Below are positions 6,167 through 12,586 of a stretch of 32,012 nucleotides of DNA, one piece after another. The position numbers were made by a program, and so were the translations under genes. This DNA is from a virus. The DNA lies in IMG/VR virus record IMGVR_UViG_3300037502_002003, positions 1-32,012 of that record; one strand, written 5' to 3'. The first letter of the stretch is position 1. Each line of letters opens with the position of its first letter. The notes under the pieces are model-generated. The model was not told the DNA's origin, did not search any database, and was given only the letters and a program-made list of their open reading frames with translations.

Positions 6167-6329
6167 TTTTCAACTGCTCGAAAATAACAGCCATTAATCT
6201 CAAAGCTTCATCAGTTGCTTCATGATATCCCAACTTCCAAACTTCGCTTTCATTACTTTCCTGCACATCTTTATTGGTGTCAATTAAATCAACCATCAAG
6301 GATGCCATAAATTTATCAATCTTTTTCAT
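6150..6329 (-). CDS. 59-residue hypothetical protein
   Basis: The frame from ATG 6329 to TGA 6152-6150 encodes a helical acidic protein beginning MKKIDKFMASLMVDLIDTNK and ending QLKNERED. It fills the otherwise empty space between the SSB-like gene (ending 6332) and the Nmad1-like gene, overlapping the latter's start by 17 bases. Tight packing and normal composition support it. Function unknown. Confidence 0.6.
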   Translation of the reverse strand: MKKIDKFMASLMVDLIDTNKDVQESNESEVWKLGYHEATDEALRLMAVIFEQLKNERED

Positions 6330-6331
6330 AA

Positions 6332-6658
6332 TTAAAAAGGTAAATCATTTTGTTCACGCTCAATTTGGTCAATCATGTCATTTGCAAAATTCTGCATGAT
6401 ACCACCCTTATCGGCCTTAAATAAGTTATCTTTCGGCTTTTGTTGAAAGCTATATGCTTTACCGCTACCTACATAGGTTGGTTTTACACCTGCTAACCTT
6501 GCTTCTTTTGTTTGGCTTAATTGCAGGGTGTGGGTTTCTCCGAATTTACCTTCGGTTTTGCGTTCATTCAGCACCAGTTTCAGGTACTTTTTTCCGTTTT
6601 TGCCCTCTGTAATCAGTTCCTTTGGAACGTCTGAAAGGCAGATGTCAATAATAATCAT
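6332..6658 (-). CDS. Single-stranded DNA-binding protein candidate
   Basis: A 108-residue protein beginning MIIIDICLSDVPKELITEGK with a beta-rich N-terminal half ('GKKYLKLVLNERK', 'ETHTLQLSQTKEARLAG'). It ends in an acidic stretch tipped NDLPF, close to the DDIPF/DDLPF tip with which bacterial and phage SSBs recruit replication partners. Length and layout fit compact SSB-like proteins of Bacteroidetes phages. Its place between primase and annealing genes supports coating of single-stranded DNA during replication. The OB fold itself cannot be proven by eye. Confidence 0.65.
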   Translation of the reverse strand: MIIIDICLSDVPKELITEGKNGKKYLKLVLNERKTEGKFGETHTLQLSQTKEARLAGVKPTYVGSGKAYSFQQKPKDNLFKADKGGIMQNFANDMIDQIEREQNDLPF

Positions 6659-6882
6659 ATAGCTTTAGCTTTATTAAGTTGTTTACGTTTGTAGGTCAGG
6701 ATATCCAGATGCATCACAGCTTCGAAATGGGTGCGGAATAGCATCAAGTTGTCAACGCAATCGGTGTATGTTCCAAATTCAGTAAGGAACTGCGGAGAGC
6801 ATATCCGATATAATCGTATGGCAAAACCACCGTCTGGAAGTTGAACCACGTGGGGCTTAAATGGATTGATTATTTTTTTCAT
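6655..6882 (-). CDS. Small hypothetical early protein
   Basis: From ATG 6882 the product is 75 residues, beginning MKKIINPFKPHVVQLPDGGF and ending in a basic tail (KRKQLNKAKAI). The open frame extends upstream to 6948, but that part is the shadow of the neighbouring gene, and 6882 gives a 26-base overlap with it. The stop overlaps the SSB-like start (ATGA). Function unknown. Confidence 0.55.
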   Translation of the reverse strand: MKKIINPFKPHVVQLPDGGFAIRLYRICSPQFLTEFGTYTDCVDNLMLFRTHFEAVMHLDILTYKRKQLNKAKAI

Positions 6883-7105
6883 ATTTTTGTCGATAATAAT
6901 GACAACCATGTCTAACGCCATCCCATTGATGGTTTTCTGCCACAACAAATGCGTGTACTATTTGCTCCTTTTCCATTTCTATAGCTTCCTTGATTTTTCT
7001 TTCAAAATCATCGAGAGAAATAATAATACCATCTTGTTGGCTGAAAGTGTGTTCTAACAATTCCTGTTTAAGCCACTCTACTGCTGTTAATTCTTTTTGT
7101 TCCAT
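6857..7105 (-). CDS. Small hypothetical protein with apparently leaderless mRNA
   Basis: From ATG 7105 the product is 82 residues, beginning MEQKELTAVEWLKQELLEHT; this type of 'TAVEWL' helix followed by 'IKEAIEMEKEQI' is frequent in small phage proteins of unknown role. The ATG stands exactly four bases downstream of a perfect TATATTTG -7 box, so the transcript should begin at or within a few bases of the start codon. An earlier in-frame ATG at 7120 lies within the -7 element and is rejected. Confidence 0.65.
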   Translation of the reverse strand: MEQKELTAVEWLKQELLEHTFSQQDGIIISLDDFERKIKEAIEMEKEQIVHAFVVAENHQWDGVRHGCHYYRQKYEKNNQSI

Positions 7106-7109
7106 GTTG

Positions 7110-7140
7110 CAAATATACAAAATTAAACTTCATTCACAAA
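7110..7140 (-). promoter_or_regulatory. Bacteroidetes-type promoter, four bases before ATG
   Basis: Minus strand TTTG (7140-7137), 19 bases, TATATTTG (7117-7110), then GTTG-complement spacer (CAAC) and ATG at 7105. Perfect consensus and spacing. It overlaps the end of the DnaA-like gene. Confidence 0.8.
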
Positions 7141-7575
7141 CAACTCAAAGTTATTTTTTATGGTTTCCAGCCGGGCAGCATAGCGTCTATCAGTCGCTGC
7201 ATAGTCATCGACCAATCGGCAGGCGTGAATGATTGTGCTGTGGTCGCGCCCACCGCAAATCTTTCCGATATTGCTCAATGAGATTGCGGTTTTGTTGCGG
7301 ATAAGCCACATAAATATCTGTCGTGGTTCAAGTATCTCACGTTTGCGGGTTGAATGGGAAATGTGTGTCGGCAGATAGTCAGCGTATGCCGAGCGAAGAG
7401 CAAGGTGTGCCGCTTTAATTGCTGCGTGTTCATACGCAATCTCCATCCGGAGCATGCGTTCAAGTTCCTGAATGCGTATTTGCTGATGCCTGATTGTTTC
7501 TTTTAGCTGCGCCACCTCGCTCATGCGGAATGTGCTACGGCTGTTTGTCTTTGGTATTTTGATTTTTGCTCTCAT
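7123..7575 (-). CDS. Stand-alone DnaA domain IV-like DNA-binding protein
   Basis: The 150-residue protein has a coiled-coil-like N-terminal region (about 18-60) and a C-terminal domain matching DnaA domain IV. The segment 'RQIFMWLIRNKTAISLSNIG' (85-104) leads into the signature 'GGRDHST' (108-114) and 'HACRLVDDY' (117-125). In DnaA this helix-turn-helix recognises the box TTATCCACA. No ATPase domain is present, so it cannot act as a full initiator. It may mark a phage origin, recruit host DnaA or compete with it. A consensus DnaA box occurs at 11755 in the phage control region. The gene lies between the cytosine methyltransferase (ATGA coupled) and the small gene at 7105. Confidence 0.8.
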   Translation of the reverse strand: MRAKIKIPKTNSRSTFRMSEVAQLKETIRHQQIRIQELERMLRMEIAYEHAAIKAAHLALRSAYADYLPTHISHSTRKREILEPRQIFMWLIRNKTAISLSNIGKICGGRDHSTIIHACRLVDDYAATDRRYAARLETIKNNFELFVNEV

Positions 7576-8234
7576 AATTCAAGTGTTTGTTGTTTTGGGT
7601 TCAAGTTTCGAATAATGCCCATTGCAATATCAAGTATAGTTTTCCCAGCTTCATAGTCTACAAGATTACGTGCCATTTTATCAATTCTTTGTTCACCTTT
7701 ATATTTTGTAAAATCATATTCATGAAATTTACATAATGATTTAAATTCGTGATTTAATTCATTAGTTCTTATTTTATTTTTATTAGTTCCTATCAATATC
7801 TTTCTTTCATTTAGATTATTTGGTAAATTAAAGTTGCACCAATATAAATGTCTACCTCTTTTTTGTGCCGGTATCAATGGTTCGTAATAAGGTATTACAT
7901 TTTCAACACAATATTTACCATCAAACCAATTTTGTAAAAATAATATTTCTTCATATAGTTTTAAATCTGGATATTCTGCAGATGTAGATTCTCTTCTTGC
8001 AAATCTTGCTCTACTGTGTGTTGGGCAAGGTGGTGAACTCCAAATAAAATCAAACTCTTTGTAATGGTCAAGCAGGTATTGATGTGCGTCTGCAACAATT
8101 ACCGTGTCATTTGGAAATCGTTCTTGGTATAATCTTGCTGCTTCAGGGTCAAGTTCTACGGCTGTAATTTCATGCTCATCTCCCCATTTGTATCTATTGC
8201 CACCAAGACAAGCGTATAGGTTAAGTATTTTCAT
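7572..8234 (-). CDS. C5-cytosine DNA methyltransferase (orphan, Dcm-like)
   Basis: The 220-residue protein begins MKILNLYACLGGNRYKW, a motif I variant, and has 'WSSPPCPTHS' (65-74, catalytic C70) and 'ENVIPYY' (111-117, motif VI). These are the core elements of DNA cytosine-5 methyltransferases, which transfer methyl from SAM to cytosine. It is shorter than typical bacterial enzymes but similar to phage orphan enzymes; no restriction enzyme is nearby. It probably protects phage DNA from host restriction. ATG 8234 lies four bases after a perfect -7 box. Bases about 7,620-8,030 are markedly more AT-rich than both ends, which suggests recombination of the target-recognition part. Confidence 0.85.
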   Translation of the reverse strand: MKILNLYACLGGNRYKWGDEHEITAVELDPEAARLYQERFPNDTVIVADAHQYLLDHYKEFDFIWSSPPCPTHSRARFARRESTSAEYPDLKLYEEILFLQNWFDGKYCVENVIPYYEPLIPAQKRGRHLYWCNFNLPNNLNERKILIGTNKNKIRTNELNHEFKSLCKFHEYDFTKYKGEQRIDKMARNLVDYEAGKTILDIAMGIIRNLNPKQQTLEL

Positions 8235-8238
8235 ATTG

Positions 8239-8269
8239 CAAATATAGTATATTTTTTTATATTATCAAA
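8239..8269 (-). promoter_or_regulatory. Bacteroidetes-type promoter, four bases before methyltransferase ATG
   Basis: Minus strand TTTG (8269-8266), 19 bases, TATATTTG (8246-8239), CAAT, ATG (8234). It occupies the short gap after the primase-helicase gene and is one of the best matches to consensus in the window. Confidence 0.85.
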
Positions 8270-9893
8270 TTTCACGATACAACCCAGTTGGTACATCATA
8301 TTGAAATAGCTGTGTACCAACAGCACCCCAATGGCTGAATTTTACTTTCTGTACATGCACTTCAACGCTGTTGTTTTGAAAGTTCCGATAAACCGTGATG
8401 CCATTGTCGGTCTTGTTGAAAAAGTTTGCACTGCCTGCGATATCGTAAAGTGTGGGAACTTCATAGATACCGCCATCCTTTTTCTGTATTTTGCGTGGGT
8501 GTGCGACAAGAAAACAATGCACATTGTAACGCTCGCAGAAATTGACAATCTTGTCCAGTGACTGACCGATATATTTGGTTTCACTTTCGCTGTACTGGTG
8601 TTCTAATTTGTTCCACGCATCAATGACAAACCAATCAATGTTCCTGCGGTTCTTTAATTCAGCCACCTTTGACAAGATGCTGTCCAGTGTGAAATCCTTT
8701 TCCGGCTTTACAAAGTAGATATTGTTTTCAAGCAGCATCAAGGCTTCGTAAACTTCCTCTTGGTTCATGCGGTTGTGGCCTTGAAATGGTCGCTGTGTTA
8801 TCTTACGCATCAACTTGCTAATGTGCAACTCCACCGGGCGGTTTTCGGGTGAGTAAAACGCACCTTTCCATCCGTGTTTTTGCAGTAACTTGATGAGTAT
8901 GTGGTCGAGAAAGTCCGATTTGCCGTGACCGGGTACGCCAGTGATGGTTGTCAAATATCCCTTATGGAATTTCAGCAGGCTGTCAAATCCAGGCATACCC
9001 GTTCCGCATCCCTCTGGCAATCCGTAGTTGTAAAGATTTTCAATTTCGGGCAGGTAATCGGTAATGCTGAACACCCCGACCATTGGGAACTCAGTTGCGT
9101 TATTGGCAGCATCACGTAGCGCAAATGCACCATTCAGCAACAGATATTCATTTGCATCTTTGCAGTCAGGGAAAACGATGTAATCGCATTTGTCTTTTCC
9201 AAATCGTTCCGCAATCGCATTACGCAAGTCAATGCCCGGTGCATCGTTATCAACCGCAATGTGTATCTTTTCGATGTGGTCAAATGATGGCATGAAGCGG
9301 TCAAAGAATGTGAGATTTGGCTGCGCTCCATTCGGCACACTTATCACGTTTTCAATTCCAGCTTCGATTAAGGACAGAGCATCCATTTCGCCCTCAACAA
9401 TCCACACCTCTTTTGCCGTTGCAAGGCAGTCGATGTTGTATGGGATAAGTTCTGCGCCTTTGTGCATCTTAAAATGCTTTGCTCCATCGCGGTACTTCGT
9501 GTTTTTTAGCTGCCCATTCTCAAAGTAATTAAAACAGATGCAGTTTACTTCCTTGCTGACTTGCGGCATCCATTCCACCTGCTCTGTGATTTGCATCTTG
9601 TTAAGCGTTGCTGCTGTGATGCGCCTGCCCTCAAACCATTTAAGCACCTTGTCCGATAGCGTGGTGTTGTTTTTCCATTCCGGAACTTCATATTTAACCA
9701 CTTCAGGGCGGTCAATGATTGCACCTTTCCAGTTGCAGTGCTGACAATACCATGCTTTCTTATCAAGGTTGACAGATAGGCATTTGTCGGTTTTCTTTTT
9801 CCGAGTGTGGCTGCACTGCGGACAAAGTGTTTGCACTTCGCCTGATGTCTTGCCAGCAGGAATTTCGATATTGTGAAATGAGTAGGTCAGCAT
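8265..9893 (-). CDS. Primase-helicase (Toprim plus RecA-like, T7 gp4/Twinkle type)
   Basis: The 542-residue protein combines a zinc-binding primase N-terminus (C24, C27, C50, C53), a Toprim domain ('VEGEMDALSL' around 167-176 and 'VDNDAPG' 214-220) and a DnaB/RecA-like helicase domain. The helicase shows Walker A 'GVPGHGKS' (319-326), Walker B 'FVIDAW' (422-427) and 'VAHPRK' (463-468). It would unwind DNA at the fork and make RNA primers. Domain order and length fit the bifunctional gp4 family. It overlaps the upstream DUF1376-type gene by seven bases. No DNA polymerase gene is visible, so host polymerase is presumably used. Confidence 0.9.
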   Translation of the reverse strand: MLTYSFHNIEIPAGKTSGEVQTLCPQCSHTRKKKTDKCLSVNLDKKAWYCQHCNWKGAIIDRPEVVKYEVPEWKNNTTLSDKVLKWFEGRRITAATLNKMQITEQVEWMPQVSKEVNCICFNYFENGQLKNTKYRDGAKHFKMHKGAELIPYNIDCLATAKEVWIVEGEMDALSLIEAGIENVISVPNGAQPNLTFFDRFMPSFDHIEKIHIAVDNDAPGIDLRNAIAERFGKDKCDYIVFPDCKDANEYLLLNGAFALRDAANNATEFPMVGVFSITDYLPEIENLYNYGLPEGCGTGMPGFDSLLKFHKGYLTTITGVPGHGKSDFLDHILIKLLQKHGWKGAFYSPENRPVELHISKLMRKITQRPFQGHNRMNQEEVYEALMLLENNIYFVKPEKDFTLDSILSKVAELKNRRNIDWFVIDAWNKLEHQYSESETKYIGQSLDKIVNFCERYNVHCFLVAHPRKIQKKDGGIYEVPTLYDIAGSANFFNKTDNGITVYRNFQNNSVEVHVQKVKFSHWGAVGTQLFQYDVPTGLYREI

Positions 9894-10513
9894 ACAAAGT
9901 TTTTTAAGTGTTTAGGCAGAAGTCCTTTTTTGGGTTGTTTTGCCAACCACTTCCGAGCGGTCAAATATAGATAAACGTAATCTTTATTTTTTGCATAATT
10001 CTGGATATTGTCCAGCGTTTCATCAATCTGTTCTTTTTCCCACCCATCGGCAATCAACTTGTCAAACTCCGCAGTTGTAATTTTCAAATGAGCAAAACTG
10101 CGATAAATCGTTTCTTCTTTTTTTCCTAAATTCTTCTTATTCTTAATACTATTTCTATTTACAATTACATTTTCATTTTCATTTTCCATATGTTTATCAT
10201 ATGAATTAGATATGTTATTCATATCTTTTTTTATTCTGTTCTGTCTTCTACTCTCACTATATGCCTTACGTTTCTCAACTTCCTGCTGTAATCTTGCATT
10301 GTAGTATAAGCCGTTTTCATCTTTTTCAAACTTGCAGAATATATCTTCATCATGTGTTGAACATATCTTTAACATATCACGTTCTGTGAGGTGTCCTTTT
10401 TGGTGTTGGTAGCATAACAGTTTAATATATTTGCCAACCTGCTCATCACTCATCAGGGCAGTTCCTGTTAAGAAATCGGATGAATAAAATAAGAATGCCG
10501 GATCTTTGCTCAT
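9887..10513 (-). CDS. DUF1376/DnaD-like replication protein
   Basis: The 208-residue protein begins MSKDPAFLFYSSDFLTGTAL and continues 'MSDEQVGKYIKLLCYQHQKG', the N-terminal winged-helix-like DUF1376 signature. This is followed by a low-complexity Asn/Lys/Glu linker (about 85-130) and a helical C-terminus. Related phage proteins act as replisome organisers or helicase loaders. The neighbouring primase-helicase gene supports that. Codon use in the linker is AT-rich, typical of such linkers. Confidence 0.75.
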   Translation of the reverse strand: MSKDPAFLFYSSDFLTGTALMSDEQVGKYIKLLCYQHQKGHLTERDMLKICSTHDEDIFCKFEKDENGLYYNARLQQEVEKRKAYSESRRQNRIKKDMNNISNSYDKHMENENENVIVNRNSIKNKKNLGKKEETIYRSFAHLKITTAEFDKLIADGWEKEQIDETLDNIQNYAKNKDYVYLYLTARKWLAKQPKKGLLPKHLKNFVC

Positions 10514-10818
10514 TGCATTTTCCCTTTCATAAATAAACGCTTACATTCTGTGTAGTAAAGCTGATGCAATCCTAATTTGTGCATCTCATACTTGTAAACG
10601 GGCAGATGCTCTTTGATTGTGCATTTTTGCTTTTTAACTTCCAACTGGATGATTTGCTTTTCCAGTTCTTCCAGACACCGATTGCAGATATCGGCCGGGA
10701 TAGGTTTGGGTTTTGTGATATTCATAAATACAAAAGACCCCACACTTTCAAGGTTGAACCCGGCTGGAAGTGAGCCGCCCTTTACTTGTGTGAGGTCTTT
10801 CTGGTTATGCTTTGTCAT
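10510..10818 (-). CDS. Hypothetical early protein
   Basis: A 102-residue protein beginning MTKHNQKDLTQVKGGSLPAG with a Cys pair 'CNRCLEEL' (about 45-52) and a basic coiled-coil-like middle. No known family. It is coupled by ATGA to the DUF1376-type gene and is the first gene after the promoter at 10866-10896. A link to replication initiation is inferred from position only. Confidence 0.6.
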   Translation of the reverse strand: MTKHNQKDLTQVKGGSLPAGFNLESVGSFVFMNITKPKPIPADICNRCLEELEKQIIQLEVKKQKCTIKEHLPVYKYEMHKLGLHQLYYTECKRLFMKGKMQ

Positions 10819-10865
10819 TGTCTTCCTAATTTCGGCACGGGGTTCAGTCGTGTTGTTCCGATACG

Positions 10866-10896
10866 CGAATATACGAATTACTTTTTACTTTACAAA
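10866..10896 (-). promoter_or_regulatory. Bacteroidetes-type promoter with ordinary leader
   Basis: Minus strand TTTG (10896-10893), 19 bases, TATATTCG (10873-10866). One mismatch from TAnnTTTG. The ATG is 47 bases downstream, unlike the other early promoters, so this mRNA has a real 5' leader. It likely drives the replication operon from 10818. Confidence 0.65.
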
Positions 10897-11094
10897 ATTA
10901 TTTTCAACAAATTTCTGTTGTTCCTGCTGTGCATCAGCGTAATCAATCCGGCTTTGAATGGTAAAATACCACTGCCAGCCTTTTTCCCATTCATTAAATT
11001 GGTAAGTACCCTGACGATACGGGTTGATACCATCGTGCAGGTCGGCATCAAATTCGGCTGCGGCCTGATGGCCTTGTTCAAATACTGTGTTCAT
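10885..11094 (-). CDS. RMF/CrpP-like small protein
   Basis: The 69-residue protein fits the pattern of ribosome modulation factor-related proteins: 'GHQAAAEFDADLHDGINPYR' (8-27) followed by 'FNEWEKGWQWYF' (33-44), matching the family layout of a Gly-x-x-Ala start, Asn-Pro-Tyr and a Trp-x-x-Gly-Trp end. True RMF binds 70S ribosomes and favours dimers; the role of phage versions is unknown, and taking over translation is a speculative idea. The start is coupled to the upstream gene (ATGA) and also has its own -7-like TACATTTG four bases before the ATG. Confidence 0.65.
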   Translation of the reverse strand: MNTVFEQGHQAAAEFDADLHDGINPYRQGTYQFNEWEKGWQWYFTIQSRIDYADAQQEQQKFVENNFVK

Positions 11095-11315
11095 GATGCA
11101 AATGTAAATGAATTTATAATTGAAAGACGTTTACCAGATTTACCCCAAAGCTCTGTTCTTATAGGTTCTACAAAAATTACCTTGCCATTTTTTAGGTGAA
11201 CAGCAAAATCATTCGCAGCATAGGTTTTTATAAAATCTATCTCGGCTGTGCGGGTTTTTTCTTTCCAATCCTTACTATCAAGGTAGGAATAAGTTATTGT
11301 TTTATTGTGTTCCAT
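11091..11315 (-). CDS. First early protein, hypothetical
   Basis: From ATG 11315 the product is 74 residues, beginning MEHNKTITYSYLDSKDWKEK; function unknown. The open frame reaches back to 11420, but that part crosses a promoter and non-coding repeat. ATG 11315 lies four bases after TATCTTTG, so it is the natural start of a leaderless transcript. Being the first gene leftwards from the control region, it may be an immediate-early host-takeover protein (inference). Confidence 0.6.
   Translation of the reverse strand: MEHNKTITYSYLDSKDWKEKTRTAEIDFIKTYAANDFAVHLKNGKVIFVEPIRTELWGKSGKRLSIINSFTFAS
11099..11106 (-). promoter_or_regulatory. -7-like box before RMF-like gene
   Basis: Minus strand TACATTTG matches TAnnTTTG and is followed by CATC and the ATG at 11094, the same four-base spacing as at other early genes. 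A TTTG -33 box at 19 bases is absent, so it is a weaker candidate than the others. Confidence 0.45.
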
Positions 11316-11389
11316 ACAGCAAAGATAATATAAATTTTTATACTTGCAAGCATTTACATAAAAATTTTGTAAAGTTTTTTTAATTAGTT
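11313..11389. repeat. 77-bp direct repeat, copy A
   Basis: Identical to 11680-11756 at 74 of 77 positions. It contains a leftward promoter and, upstream of it, an inverted repeat TTTACA/TGTAAA (11353-11358 and 11368-11373) that may be a regulator site. Confidence 0.9.
11320..11350 (-). promoter_or_regulatory. Leftward early promoter A
   Basis: Minus strand CTTG (11350-11347), 19 bases, TATCTTTG (11327-11320), CTGT, ATG (11315). Good -7 box and a TTG-type -33 box. It drives the 74-residue gene and probably the RMF-like gene. Confidence 0.75.
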
Positions 11390-11680
11390 CTTTGAGGGGC
11401 ATGGTATCCATCCCAGCCATATTGTGTCAAACTCGGCTGAAAGTCGCAGGCTCTCTTCTCGCCCAAGGTTTCAAGATATATCCCCCTTATAGGCAGCCGC
11501 TTTTACGGTTACGAGCAGTAATACTTTCTCACAGAGCAAGGTAGACCCAAATTCCCTATCGCTAATTTGCGACACCATTCAATAACGGTGGTTTTCGTTT
11601 GCTTGGTACTATTGGCATCCCGATGTTGTGCGTTTTGTTTTCCATGATTTCGGACTTAGTTTGCCAATCCCTCAAAGAAC
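11387..11680 (-). ncRNA. Candidate structured non-coding RNA closed by a perfect 12-bp stem
   Basis: GTTCTTTGAGGG (11387-11398) and CCCTCAAAGAAC (11669-11680) are perfect inverted repeats enclosing 294 bp with no convincing gene. Promoter B (11687-11717) points into it, and its expected start falls at the outer edge of this stem, so a leftward RNA would have its two ends paired. Directly inside, TGCCAAT (11662-11668) pairs perfectly with ATTGGCA (11611-11617). On the other side a hairpin with ATGG/CCAT (11401-11404, 11408-11411) abuts the closing stem. Further local hairpins are possible, such as GTCGC/GCGAT. This is the layout of a multi-branched RNA. From memory the stretch 11436-11472 (minus strand) recalls HEARO/omega-RNA cores, but I cannot confirm this. 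A small inverted-repeat element is the alternative. Confidence 0.5.
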
Positions 11681-11756
11681 ATGCAGCAAAGATAATATAA
11701 ATTTTTATACCTGCAAGCATTTACACAAAAATTTTGTAAAGTTTTTTTAATTAGTT
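11680..11756. repeat. 77-bp direct repeat, copy B
   Basis: Second copy of the promoter-bearing repeat at 11313-11389, with three mismatches. The inverted repeat TTTACA/TGTAAA recurs at 11720-11725 and 11735-11740. Copy B ends next to the DnaA box at 11755. Confidence 0.9.
11687..11717 (-). promoter_or_regulatory. Leftward promoter B, drives the candidate RNA
   Basis: Same as promoter A: minus strand CTTG (11717-11714), 19 bases, TATCTTTG (11694-11687). Here the ATG four bases on (11682) opens only an eight-codon frame, so the product is more likely RNA than protein. Confidence 0.7.
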
Positions 11757-11763
11757 ATCCACA
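11755..11763 (+). promoter_or_regulatory. Consensus DnaA box
   Basis: TTATCCACA is the exact high-affinity DnaA box. It lies in the only large gene-free region, between the leftward early and rightward late genes, beside AT-rich repeats. Together with the phage's own DnaA domain IV protein it suggests a replication origin. I saw only this one perfect box in non-coding DNA. Confidence 0.6.
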
Positions 11764-11804
11764 ATTAGCAAATCAATCGTAAAAATTCCACAAACTTTGC
11801 AAGG

Positions 11805-12062
11805 TTGAAAAAGCACACGAAGATATATTTTGATTTTTTCGGCTATGACACCACATCGTTTGTCCGTTGTGAGGTGTGTGGTGCTGCGGCAAATGACATT
11901 CACCATATCCAAGCACGTGGCATGGGTGGTAGCAAGACCGCTGACCGCATTGAGAACCTGATGGCTCTGTGCAGGAAACACCACGAAATGTATGGTGACC
12001 GAAAGCAATGGAAAGATTGGTTACAGAAAGTTCACGATTTGAAAATGAATGAAAGAGGGTGA
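11805..12062 (+). CDS. HNH endonuclease
   Basis: The 85-residue protein has a compact HNH fold: 'RCEVCG' (C22, C25), 'DIHHIQARG' (H33, H34), 'NLMALCRKHH' (N51, C56, H59, H60). Small phage HNH proteins act with terminase in DNA packaging in many cos-type phages, and this one begins the rightward transcription unit that contains both terminase genes. A homing or host-targeting role is the alternative. No ATG is available, so TTG at 11805 is the likely start; an in-frame stop occurs at 11766. The stop overlaps the next start (GTGA). Confidence 0.8.
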   Translation: MKKHTKIYFDFFGYDTTSFVRCEVCGAAANDIHHIQARGMGGSKTADRIENLMALCRKHHEMYGDRKQWKDWLQKVHDLKMNERG

Positions 12063-12586
12063 CGAAAAGCCAAATCATAACAGAGATAGCAACGAGCAAA
12101 TGGCTGCCGGATTTTTGCGGAAAAGTAGGCAAGCACGTCGCAAGCGACTTACAACAACACTTATTGCTTTTGTTATGCGAAATGTCGGAAGAGAAAATCA
12201 CCAACCTACACCAGAACGGCACACTGATTTATTACCTTGTCAGGGTGGGTGTGAACGCAGTAAACGGAAATAGATATACAAAGTTTTACCGTGACCATCT
12301 CCGCACCAATGAAACCCTGCCCGATGACTACGATGACACAGCTGAGGATTATGATGAAAGTAATTTCAGGCGGATGCAGGAAGCAAGGGAAGCAATCAAT
12401 TACAAAGAGGTGGCACTGCATTTCAACCGCTCGGATTGGTACGTTGAAAAACTATGGCTGCTCTACAACGAAAACCGCAGCATGGCCAGCATAGCCAAAG
12501 CCACCAAAATAAATTACCGTGAAATTTCCCAAATAATAAACGCACTGAAAGCACAAATAAAAGAAAGATACAATGAACTTGGTTAA
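12059..12586 (+). CDS. Sigma-like / HTH transcription regulator candidate
   Basis: The 175-residue protein begins at GTG 12059, overlapping the HNH stop. After a helical N-terminus and a very acidic centre ('LPDDYDDTAEDYDES', 87-101) it ends in a helix-turn-helix-like segment, 'LWLLYNENRSMASIAKATKI' (132-151) then 'NYREISQIINALKAQI' (152-167). This resembles sigma-70 region 4 (a helix, 'SIAKATKI', recognition helix). Position at the head of the late unit suggests an activator or sigma factor for late promoters; the TACTTTTAT elements are candidate targets. A terminase-related role is possible but TerS is assigned elsewhere. Confidence 0.55.
   Translation: MTKSQIITEIATSKWLPDFCGKVGKHVASDLQQHLLLLLCEMSEEKITNLHQNGTLIYYLVRVGVNAVNGNRYTKFYRDHLRTNETLPDDYDDTAEDYDESNFRRMQEAREAINYKEVALHFNRSDWYVEKLWLLYNENRSMASIAKATKINYREISQIINALKAQIKERYNELG

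Noticed and set aside
9190-9528. 112-codon plus-strand frame inside the primase-helicase gene
   Set aside because: It is antisense to strongly conserved Toprim coding sequence and has no start signal; an artefact of codon use.
11656-11682. Eight-codon frame after promoter B, and a 27-codon frame at 11562-11645
   Set aside because: Too short, not like any neighbouring proteins, and both lie within the paired regions of the candidate RNA.
11805-12062. IscB or other RNA-guided nuclease partner of the nearby candidate RNA
   Set aside because: The protein is only 85 residues with an HNH core and no RuvC parts or bridge helix; it reads in the opposite direction.
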